Shown here: positions 41,221-47,969 of the stretch, piece after piece
How the letters are laid out: each line of letters starts with the position of its first letter
Numbering within the stretch: position 1 is the stretch's first letter
Assembly: GCA_903851415.1 (NCBI GenBank)
Contig: CAINOE010000109.1
Coordinates: forward strand, 183,241-247,240
Source of the DNA: an uncultured Rhodopila sp.
Lineage (GTDB): Bacteria; Pseudomonadota; Alphaproteobacteria; Acetobacterales; Acetobacteraceae
Length of the DNA: 64,000 bases
Reading direction: 5' to 3'
Made by a program: the position numbers and the translations under genes
Notes under the pieces: generated by a model
The model's database searches: none
Told to the model about the DNA's origin: nothing
What the model saw: only the letters and a program-made list of their open reading frames with translations

Positions 41221-42239
41221 GGGCGGATACCCTGAAGTGTCATGGCGGAATGCTGCGCATCTCGCATCGTTGTGGCCGGCGTTTCTGCCTCACCGTCATG
41301 GCCGGGCTCATCCCGGCGATCCTCGCACCACCGTTGACGCGCGGATGGCCGGAACACGCCCGGCCATGACGGTGCGGCGGAGGCCGTTGCGCCGAATGCA
41401 ACCCGATCCAGAAACCGGGTGACGTCATCCAGCGCCGGCACCCGCCAGCGCAGCAGCCCGGAGAACGACCCCAGGATCAGCTTGTGGCCGATTCCGGGAT
41501 ACAGCTTTTCCTCCGCCCGCCCGCCGTCGCGGCGGATGGCCGCGGCGAGGTTGATCGTATTCCGTGGCAGCACTGTGGTATCGGCGGTGCCCGCCGCCAA
41601 AAACACCGGCGGCGCGTCGCCGCGGGCGAAGGTAATCGGCTGGGTCAGCCGCAAATCGCCGGCCGGGGCAAAAATGTCGTCCAGTTCCGGGTCGTGCAGC
41701 GGCAGGAAATCATAGGGCCCGGCCAGCCCGGCGAAGCCGGCGATGTCGCGATCAGCGTCCATCCCCTCCGCGCCCAGCCACCGGCGGTCGAGCGTCAGCA
41801 GCGCGGCGATCTGCGCCCCGGCCGAGTGGCCCATCAGGAACACGCGCTGCGGATCGCCGCCGTAGCGGGCCACATTGGCCCGGGTCCAGGCCACCGCGGC
41901 CGCCGCGTCCTGGATAAAGACCGGGAACCGCACCGCCGGGAACACCCGGTAGTCCGGCACCACGGTGACGAACCCGCGCGCCGCCAGGGCCGCTCCGGTG
42001 AATCGATACAGCGCCTTGTCGCCATCCTTCCAGCCGCCGCCGTAGATGAACACAACGACCGGCGCATCCGCTGCACCAGCGGGCGCATAGATGTCGAGCC
42101 CGTGCCGCTCCCCGGCGGCATAAGGCACATCCCGGGTTTCACTGACGCCCTGCCTCGGCGCCAGCGCGTTGAGAACCGTCACCGGAGAACAGGCCGACAA
42201 AAATGTCAGCATCGCCACCCCCAACCAAGCCCGCGCCAT
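41217..42239 (-). CDS. alpha/beta hydrolase lipoprotein (carboxylesterase/acetyl-esterase type)
   Basis: The 340-residue protein has a lipoprotein signal ending in LSAC (Cys17). The hydrolase motifs are VVVFIYGGGWKDGDKALYRF (HGG-like), FLMGHSAGAQIAAL with the nucleophile Ser, ADTTV, and GIGHKL near residue 260. It is thus an envelope-anchored esterase or lipase-like enzyme. Residues about 289-317 are encoded by a palindromic repeat (41291-41374), so the native C-terminus has probably been altered. The DUF1295 gene overlaps its end by four bases. It is the third gene of the ECF sigma operon. Confidence 0.85.
   Translation of the reverse strand: MARAWLGVAMLTFLSACSPVTVLNALAPRQGVSETRDVPYAAGERHGLDIYAPAGAADAPVVVFIYGGGWKDGDKALYRFTGAALAARGFVTVVPDYRVFPAVRFPVFIQDAAAAVAWTRANVARYGGDPQRVFLMGHSAGAQIAALLTLDRRWLGAEGMDADRDIAGFAGLAGPYDFLPLHDPELDDIFAPAGDLRLTQPITFARGDAPPVFLAAGTADTTVLPRNTINLAAAIRRDGGRAEEKLYPGIGHKLILGSFSGLLRWRVPALDDVTRFLDRVAFGATASAAPSWPGVFRPSARQRWCEDRRDEPGHDGEAETPATTMRDAQHSAMTLQGIRP
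41291..41374. repeat. dispersed palindromic repeat inside the esterase 3' end
   Basis: CACCGTCATGGCCGGGC (41291-41307) pairs perfectly over 17 bases with GCCCGGCCATGACGGTG (41358-41374). The core matches the palindromes at 8698-8736 and 10106-10199. Unlike those, this copy lies within a reading frame and is translated as the esterase tail. Confidence 0.88.
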
Positions 42240-42246
42240 CTCTGCC

Positions 42247-42858
42247 TCATACGCCGAACATCCGCTGACCCCAGCCGAGCAGTCCGCGCAGCCGCATGCC
42301 CTCCGAGGCGATGACGCACAGGCAAGGCTCGCCCGCGGCGGCGACCGGCGGCTGGTCGTGATCCTCCTCCGGCTCGGACAGGTCGCCCGGCCGATACAGG
42401 CCGGACGCGTCGGAGAACGCACCCTTCAGGACGCAGGTCAGCTCCAGCCCGTCATGCCCGTGCCGCGGCAGTGCCCGTCCGGGCTGCACCAGGATCAGCC
42501 CGCCCCAGGCCGCGCCCTCCGCCTGCATCGGCCGCCAGCGCGCGCCGATGCCGATAGGCCACCAGCGGCCAAGCGGAACGCGGTCGAGCGGCGGCGGCAA
42601 CCCGGCATTCAGCGCCGGCGGCAGCGCAGGCACCGGCTCATTGGTGCGCGCCAGCAGACGATCAAACGCGTTATCGGCGAGGGTGGCGGGGCGCAGGGAG
42701 TCCAGCAGGACGCCACCGGCGGCTTCCAACGCGTTGAGCCCGTGCCGGCACACGCGGCATCCGCCAATATGAGTCGCCGCTACGATCGCAAGCGCCTCCG
42801 GAAGCGTCCCGGCGGCATAGGCCAGCAGCGTCGTCTCGCTCGGGTGATGCGAGATCAT
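42247..42858 (-). CDS. chrR: ChrR-type zinc anti-sigma factor with cupin domain
   Basis: The 203-residue protein has both ChrR domains. The N-terminal anti-sigma domain binds zinc through His at 4/5, His30, Cys34 and Cys37 (ATHIGGCRVCRHG). The C-terminal cupin domain shows PRHGHDGLE (His133, His135, Glu139) and His167 in EEDHDQPP, the second metal site. In Rhodobacter sphaeroides ChrR holds RpoE until singlet oxygen triggers its release. It overlaps the sigma gene by ATGA, so the two are made together. The metal ligands are intact. Confidence 0.93.
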   Translation of the reverse strand: MISHHPSETTLLAYAAGTLPEALAIVAATHIGGCRVCRHGLNALEAAGGVLLDSLRPATLADNAFDRLLARTNEPVPALPPALNAGLPPPLDRVPLGRWWPIGIGARWRPMQAEGAAWGGLILVQPGRALPRHGHDGLELTCVLKGAFSDASGLYRPGDLSEPEEDHDQPPVAAAGEPCLCVIASEGMRLRGLLGWGQRMFGV

Positions 42859-43418
42859 GTCACATCCCCCAAGGCCGCGCGCAGGCGGTTCATCGCCAGC
42901 CTCAGACGCGACTTCACGGTTCCCAGCGGAATGCCCAGTTCCTTCCCTATCTCGGCATGAACCTTGTCCTCGAAGAACGCCCGGCGAATCACATCGGCCT
43001 GTTCCGCCGGAAGCTCCGCCATCGCCATGCGGATGCGCGATTCCTGCTCTGCGATCGACATCACACGGTCCGCCTGCACCGGTCCCTCGGGCTCGTCGGC
43101 CGGATCGGGCAGCAAGGTGGCGGGGTGGCGTTCGCGCCGTAGCGAATCGATCCGCTGGTTGCGGGCGATGGTGAAGATCCAGGTGGAGGCCCCGGCCCGG
43201 GCCGGATCGAACAAAGCGGCCTTCTGCCAGACCGTCAGCAGCGTCTCCTGCGCCAGTTCCTCGGCCGCGACCGGGCTGGCGCCGCCGCGCAGCATCCATG
43301 CCTTCACCCGCGGCGCGAAGAAGCGGAACAGCGCTGCGAAGGCGACACGATCCCGCCGCTGCGCGATCGCCTGGATGAGAGCCGCGTGGTCGTCCGTGGT
43401 CGGAAGGTCCGAAGTCAT
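42855..43418 (-). CDS. rpoE: ECF RNA polymerase sigma factor, RpoE (ECF11) type
   Basis: The 187-residue ECF sigma factor has region 2 (FAALFRFFAPRVKAWMLRGGASPVAAEELAQETLLTVWQKA, FTIARNQRIDSLRR) and region 4 (ELPAEQADVIRRAFFEDKVHAEIGKELGIPLGTVKSRLRLAMNRLR). Together with the ChrR partner this identifies it as the ECF11 RpoE of the singlet-oxygen response. I start it at ATG 43418; the frame stays open to 43607, but that would run over the promoter. A TGATCC-N18-TAAGA element upstream suggests it transcribes its own operon. Confidence 0.93.
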   Translation of the reverse strand: MTSDLPTTDDHAALIQAIAQRRDRVAFAALFRFFAPRVKAWMLRGGASPVAAEELAQETLLTVWQKAALFDPARAGASTWIFTIARNQRIDSLRRERHPATLLPDPADEPEGPVQADRVMSIAEQESRIRMAMAELPAEQADVIRRAFFEDKVHAEIGKELGIPLGTVKSRLRLAMNRLRAALGDVT

Positions 43419-43541
43419 GCCTGCCGCTGATATACGGCGGCGGAACGGTAGCACCAACCCCGCTATTCCGCCACGCGGCGGGGCAGGCGCGGGACGGATG
43501 TCCGAAGCTCGGCAAGAGGGCGCGGTTGCATTCACGGAACC

Positions 43542-43570
43542 TCTTACGTGATTCGGATGCGAATGGATCA
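43542..43570 (-). promoter_or_regulatory. RpoE-type promoter for rpoE-chrR operon
   Basis: On the minus strand TGATCC (43565-43570) is followed after exactly 18 bases by TAAGA (43542-43546). As I recall, this is the pattern described for RpoE/ECF11 promoters in Rhodobacter sphaeroides. The predicted start near 43535 would leave a leader of about 117 bases to the rpoE start codon. Confidence 0.72.
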
Positions 43571-43584
43571 CGTGCCAATCCGAG

Positions 43585-43613
43585 TGATCCACCCCCTTGC
43601 GCGGCACGTATCA
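43585..43613 (+). promoter_or_regulatory. RpoE-type promoter for the FAD oxidoreductase-DUF1365-cfa operon
   Basis: TGATCC (43585-43590) is followed after 18 bases by TATCA (43609-43613) on the plus strand. The start would fall near 43620, giving a leader of about 35 bases to GTG 43655. The element mirrors the one reading the other way 15 bases upstream. Confidence 0.65.
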
Positions 43614-43618
43614 CTGCT

Positions 43619-43639
43619 ATGATTGTAACCAACAATCAT
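43619..43639 (+). promoter_or_regulatory. 8-bp hairpin in the leader of the FAD oxidoreductase operon
   Basis: ATGATTGT (43619-43626) pairs perfectly with ACAATCAT (43632-43639) around a 5-base loop. It lies at the very 5' end of the predicted transcript and just before the ribosome-binding site GGGG at 43644. It could stabilise the RNA, hinder translation, or be an operator. Confidence 0.45.
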
Positions 43640-43654
43640 TTTCGGGGCGTCACG

Positions 43655-44971
43655 GTGAATCAAGCATTGGACATTGCCGTCGTCGGCAGCGGCATTTCCG
43701 GACTTTCGGCCGCCTGGCTGCTCCGCCAGCGCCACCGGGTCACTCTCTACGAGTCCGCGCCGCGCCCCGGCGGCCACAGCAACACGGTGGAGGTAAGGTT
43801 CGGCGACACCGTCACATCAGTCGATACCGGGTTCATCGTCTATAATGAGGTCACCTATCCCAACCTGACGGCGCTGTTCTCCCATCTTGGCGTCGCCACG
43901 AACGAATCGGAAATGAGCTTCGCCGTTTCGCTCGACGGCGGGCGCCTGGAATACGGCGGCAACGACCTGCGCGGCCTGTTCGGCCAGCCGATCAACCTGA
44001 TCCGCCCGCGCTTCTGGTCGATGCTGCGCGATCTGCGCCGCTTCTACCGCGACGCTCCCGGCCTGGCCGATCGGCTGCCGGGGCACACCTCGCTCGGCGA
44101 ATTGCTGGACAGTAACGGCTACGGCGAAGCGTTCCAGCAGGACCACCTGCTGCCGATGGCCGGGGCGATCTGGTCCGCCTCCGCCGCGACCCTGCGCGAC
44201 TACCCGGCGCGGCATTTCATCCGGTTCTGCGAAAACCACGGACTGCTGAAATTCACCGACCGCCCGATATGGCGCACCGTCGCGGGCGGCAGCCGCACCT
44301 ATGTCGAGCGCCTGGTGCAGGCGATCGACAACCCCAGGCTGGGCGTCGCAGCGCAGTCGATCCGCCGTCAGCCGGACTCCGTTGTCGTGCGGGATTCCGC
44401 GGGGGAGTCGCGCACCTTCGACCACGTGGTGCTGGCCTGCCACGCGGATCACGCCCTGGCGCTGCTGGAGCAGCCGACGGAGCCGGAAGCCACGCTGCTC
44501 GGCGCGTTCGAATACACCAGCAACCGGGCGGTCCTGCACAGCGATCCTCGGCTGATGCCAAGGCGCAAGGCGGTATGGTCAAGCTGGAACTATCTCGGCA
44601 GAAGCGACGAGCCCGATGAATTGCATGTGACCTATTGGATGAACCGCCTTCAAGATTTGGGGAACGCCCCACCTTTGTTCGTAACTCTCAATCCCGCGAT
44701 GGAACCGTTGCAGGAAAGCGTGCATCTCGAGCAGGTCTACGAGCACCCGCGGTTCGACGCGGGCGCCATGCGGGCGCAGGAGGCGCTGTGGTCGTTGCAG
44801 GGCCGCCAGCGCACCTGGTTCTGCGGCGCCTGGTTCGGTGCCGGCTTCCATGAGGACGGTTTGCAGGCGGGCCTGGCGGTGGCGGAGCAGCTCGGCGGCG
44901 TGCGGCGGCCATGGACGGTGGCGGATGAAAACGGCCGCATCCGCGTGACGCAGCCGGAGTTGGCGGCGTGA
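43655..44971 (+). CDS. FAD-dependent oxidoreductase (amine oxidase/desaturase-like)
   Basis: The 438-residue protein opens with the dinucleotide-binding motif DIAVVGSGISGLSAAWLLRQRHRVTLYESAPRPGGHSNTV. Its core is like the FAD-binding oxidoreductases that accompany DUF1365 and Cfa (SVDTGFIVYNEVTYPNLTALF, TVAGGSRTYVERL, WFCGAWFGAGFHEDGLQAGLAVAEQL). I start it at GTG 43655 because the promoter-proximal ATG 43619 would be at the transcription start itself. In related operons this enzyme acts on fatty acyl groups, probably as a desaturase or oxidase. DUF1365 overlaps its end by four bases. Confidence 0.85.
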   Translation: MNQALDIAVVGSGISGLSAAWLLRQRHRVTLYESAPRPGGHSNTVEVRFGDTVTSVDTGFIVYNEVTYPNLTALFSHLGVATNESEMSFAVSLDGGRLEYGGNDLRGLFGQPINLIRPRFWSMLRDLRRFYRDAPGLADRLPGHTSLGELLDSNGYGEAFQQDHLLPMAGAIWSASAATLRDYPARHFIRFCENHGLLKFTDRPIWRTVAGGSRTYVERLVQAIDNPRLGVAAQSIRRQPDSVVVRDSAGESRTFDHVVLACHADHALALLEQPTEPEATLLGAFEYTSNRAVLHSDPRLMPRRKAVWSSWNYLGRSDEPDELHVTYWMNRLQDLGNAPPLFVTLNPAMEPLQESVHLEQVYEHPRFDAGAMRAQEALWSLQGRQRTWFCGAWFGAGFHEDGLQAGLAVAEQLGGVRRPWTVADENGRIRVTQPELAA

Positions 44972-45735
44972 CCTCCGCACTCTACACCGGCACGGTCATG
45001 CACCAGCGCTACAAGCCGCGGCGGCACGCGCTGCGCTATCGGCTGTGCTGGATGCTGTTCGACCTGGATGACCTGCCGCATCGGCTGCATTTGTTTTCGC
45101 ACAACCGGTTCAACCTGATCAGCTTCCACGACCGCGACCATCTCGACGGCTCGGTAGGCAATTTGCGCGGTCAGGTCGAGGCGGCGTTGGCGGCGGCCGG
45201 GTTGCATCCGGATGGCGGGGCGATTCGCCTGCTCTGCATGCCGCGGGTGCTCGGCCACGCCTTCAACCCGATCACGGTGTTCTTCTGCTACCGAAGCGAC
45301 GGCACCCTGACCGCGATGCTGTACGAAGTGCACAACACCTTCGGCGACCGCCACAGCTACCTGATCCCGGTCGAGGGCCCGGCGGCGAAGACCATCCGGC
45401 AGGGCTGCGCCAAGGCATTCTTTGTCTCGCCATTCAACCGGATGGCCATGACCTACGCGTTCCGGGTCGTCCCCCCCGCCGAGACGACCGCCGTGGTGGT
45501 GCATGGCGACGATGCCGAAGGGCGCGTCATCACCGCCTCGTTCGCTGGGCGGCGGACGGAGCTTTCCGATGCCTCGCTGGCGGCCATCGTGCTTCGGCAC
45601 GGGATGCTGAGCCTGAAGGTGCTCGGCGCGATTCACTGGGAAGCCGCAAAACTGTGGCTGAAGGGCCTGCGGCTGCAGCCGCGCCCGGCGCCGCCGGACA
45701 ATCCCGTTACTGTCGTTTCCATCCTGCAAGGCTGA
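44968..45735 (+). CDS. DUF1365 family protein
   Basis: The 255-residue protein matches DUF1365: ALYTGTVMHQRYKPRRHALRYRLCWMLFDLDDL, LLCMPRVLGHAFNPITVFFCYRSDG, YEVHNTFGDRHSYLIPV and KAFFVSPFNRM. The family is nearly always encoded between an FAD oxidoreductase and a Cfa-like enzyme, as here, and is thought to act in acyl-chain modification. Its biochemistry is not established. The start GTG 44968 overlaps the previous stop, and the next gene starts two bases after its own stop. Confidence 0.92.
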   Translation: MTSALYTGTVMHQRYKPRRHALRYRLCWMLFDLDDLPHRLHLFSHNRFNLISFHDRDHLDGSVGNLRGQVEAALAAAGLHPDGGAIRLLCMPRVLGHAFNPITVFFCYRSDGTLTAMLYEVHNTFGDRHSYLIPVEGPAAKTIRQGCAKAFFVSPFNRMAMTYAFRVVPPAETTAVVVHGDDAEGRVITASFAGRRTELSDASLAAIVLRHGMLSLKVLGAIHWEAAKLWLKGLRLQPRPAPPDNPVTVVSILQG

Positions 45736-45737
45736 CC

Positions 45738-46961
45738 ATGACCGACCTGTCGATCGATGCCCTCCCGGCTTGTAGCGACCTGCGCCCTGACCTCGGCTGG
45801 CTGGCGCGCCGGCTGTCCGACGTGCTGCTGTCCCGCATTCATGACGGGCGTCTGACGATCGTCACCCCGTCCGGATTCCGGCTGTCGCATGGCCGCGACG
45901 ACGGGCCGCAAGGCGTGCTGGTGCTGCGCCGCTGGCGCACCTTGCGGCGGCTGTTGCTGCAAGGGGACATCGCCTTCGCCGAGGCCTATATTGATGGCGA
46001 CTGGGACAGCCCCGACCTGACGGCGCTGATCGAGCTTGCCGGGCGGAACATACCGACCCTGCGGGATGCCTTCGAGGCCAACTGGTTCGATCGGTTGCGT
46101 AACCGGATCATGCACCAGCTTAATGCTAATACGAAACGTGGTAGCAAGCGCAACATCCGCCATCACTACGATTTAGGGAACGATTTCTATGCCGCCTGGC
46201 TGGACAGCGGCATGAGCTATTCCTCCGCGGTATTCACCGCGGAGGATCAGACGCTGGAGGACGCGCAGACCGAAAAGCAGCGCCGCGCCATCGCGCTGCT
46301 GGACCTGCAACCCGGCGAAACGGTCCTTGAGATCGGCTGCGGCTGGGGCGGTCTGGCGGAGCAACTGGTGCGCGGCGCCGGATGCCAGGTGACCGGCGTG
46401 ACCTTGTCGGCGGCGCAACTGGAGTATGCGACCGAGCGCCTGCAGGGGCAGGACACGCCGGCCGATTTGCGGCTTCAGGATTACCGGGATGTCGGCGGGA
46501 TATTCGACAGGATCGTGTCCATCGAAATGATGGAGGCGGTGGGCGAGGCCTACTGGCCGAGCTATTTCGCCACGTTGCACAACCGCCTCAAACCCGGCGG
46601 ACTGGCGGTGCTGCAGGCCATCACGATCGACGAAGACCAGTTCGAGGGCTATCGCCGCTGCACCGATTTCATCCAGCACTACATCTTTCCGGGCGGCATG
46701 CTGCCGACGATCACCGAAATTCGCCGCCAGACCGAACGGGCGGGGATGGTGCTGCGGTCGATGGAAACCTTCGGCGCCAGCTATGCGCGCACCCTGGCGG
46801 AATGGCGCCGCCGTTTCGTCGCCGCCTGGCCGGAGATCGAACGCCAGGGCTTCGATGCGCGGTTCCGCCGCATGTGGGAGTATTATCTGGCCTATTGCGA
46901 GGGCGGGTTCCGCGCTGGGACGATCAATGTGGGATTGTACGTGCTCGCCAAACCGGCCTGA
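45738..46961 (+). CDS. cfa: cyclopropane-fatty-acyl-phospholipid synthase (copy 2, full length)
   Basis: The 407-residue protein is a full-length Cfa-type enzyme. The N-terminal lipid-binding domain holds LVLRRWRTLRRLLLQGDIAFAEAYIDGDWDSPDLTALIELAGRN. IRHHYDLGNDFYAAWLDSGMSYSSAVF follows, then the SAM site TVLEIGCGWGGLAEQLV, MMEAVGEAYWPSYFATLHNRLKPGG and a C-terminal MWEYYLAYCEGGFRAGTINVGLYVLAKP. It transfers a methylene or methyl group from SAM to unsaturated phospholipid chains at the membrane. It ends the rightward arm of the RpoE-linked locus and is about 65 residues longer than copy 1. Confidence 0.92.
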   Translation: MTDLSIDALPACSDLRPDLGWLARRLSDVLLSRIHDGRLTIVTPSGFRLSHGRDDGPQGVLVLRRWRTLRRLLLQGDIAFAEAYIDGDWDSPDLTALIELAGRNIPTLRDAFEANWFDRLRNRIMHQLNANTKRGSKRNIRHHYDLGNDFYAAWLDSGMSYSSAVFTAEDQTLEDAQTEKQRRAIALLDLQPGETVLEIGCGWGGLAEQLVRGAGCQVTGVTLSAAQLEYATERLQGQDTPADLRLQDYRDVGGIFDRIVSIEMMEAVGEAYWPSYFATLHNRLKPGGLAVLQAITIDEDQFEGYRRCTDFIQHYIFPGGMLPTITEIRRQTERAGMVLRSMETFGASYARTLAEWRRRFVAAWPEIERQGFDARFRRMWEYYLAYCEGGFRAGTINVGLYVLAKPA

Positions 46962-47163
46962 CGAGGCGAGGCAGGCATTCCGGCGTCATCGCCCGGCTCG
47001 GCCGGGTTGGCCTGTATGCGAATGATCCGCCCGTCCTCGACATGGGGCGGCGGAGAGCACATATCAGGACAGTCATGGGCGCGGACGGTCGCCCTCATGG
47101 GCTTGCGGCTTCACTTCTTGCCTAACGGCCCCGCATGGCGAGGAGCGCCTGAGATGTCATGCA

Positions 47164-47805
47164 ATGGACCGTTTCCAGTCGCCGCACAAAGGCTTTATAA
47201 CCAGACCCATAGCAGCGGACGGTGGCCCGGTGTCTCTTGATGAACTCGCGCACTTCCTGAATTCCTCCAGCGCCCCACCGGGGTGCATGGATCTGTCGGA
47301 ACTGGACGGGTTCCTGGCCGGCCTGGTGGCCGGACCGGAGGTTGTGCCCCGTGAGGAATGGCTGGCCGAAATCTGGGACAACGAAGACCCCGAATATGTT
47401 GACGCCGAGGAGCAGGCGGCGGTCGAGGGGGCGATCTTCGAACGCTATGCCGCGATCGAGGCGGGCCTGGACGCGACCCAGCTTCACTACAGCGCAATCC
47501 TTTGGCAGGACGAAACCGGCACGACGGTGGCCGAGGATTGGGCCGCCGGGTTCATGCAGGCGGTCAGCTTGCGGTCCGAGGCATGGCAACCGGCTCTGGC
47601 GGATGAGGACGCGTCGGTGCTGCTGATCCCGATCGCCAGCCTGGCCGGGATGACGCTGTCCGATTCGGAGCGCGGCGACTCGCTTCCTGACGAGGCGATG
47701 GAGGCGCTGATGCAGGACTCCGAGCAGGTGCTGCCGGTCTGCGTGCTGGGGTTGCGCCGGTTCTGGCGGCAAAACACGCCGGGGGCCGGCACGGTTCGTC
47801 ATTAG
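47164..47805 (+). CDS. UPF0149 (YecA/YgfB-like) family protein
   Basis: The 213-residue acidic protein fits UPF0149: CMDLSELDGFLAGLVAGPEVVPREEWLAEIWDNEDPEYVD, and the later VAEDWAAGFMQAVSLRSEAWQPAL and LLIPIASLAG. It lacks the C-terminal SEC-C metal-binding motif of YecA. The function of the family is poorly defined. The start is uncertain: ATG 47164 is used, and GTG 47230 would drop 22 residues that show no family features. Confidence 0.82.
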   Translation: MDRFQSPHKGFITRPIAADGGPVSLDELAHFLNSSSAPPGCMDLSELDGFLAGLVAGPEVVPREEWLAEIWDNEDPEYVDAEEQAAVEGAIFERYAAIEAGLDATQLHYSAILWQDETGTTVAEDWAAGFMQAVSLRSEAWQPALADEDASVLLIPIASLAGMTLSDSERGDSLPDEAMEALMQDSEQVLPVCVLGLRRFWRQNTPGAGTVRH

Positions 47806-47969
47806 GCCTAAGCTTGTCCAAGTCCGGCTTGTCCCGGCACCTCTGCCAGTAGGTGCGGCGATAGCTCGAACGGGCCCGGCAATGACGTTTTTTTGGCCGC
47901 GCCATGACTCCCCTGGCATCGTGATCCCCGCCCCGGGAACTCCTGACCGGCCGCTGCCGTTCGGCCGGC

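Noticed and set aside
47812..47900. possible further copy of the GTCATGGCC palindrome family
   Set aside because: Only short matches (TCCGGCTTGTCCCGG, GGCCCGGCAATGACG) remain and the arms do not pair well, so I do not count it as a copy.
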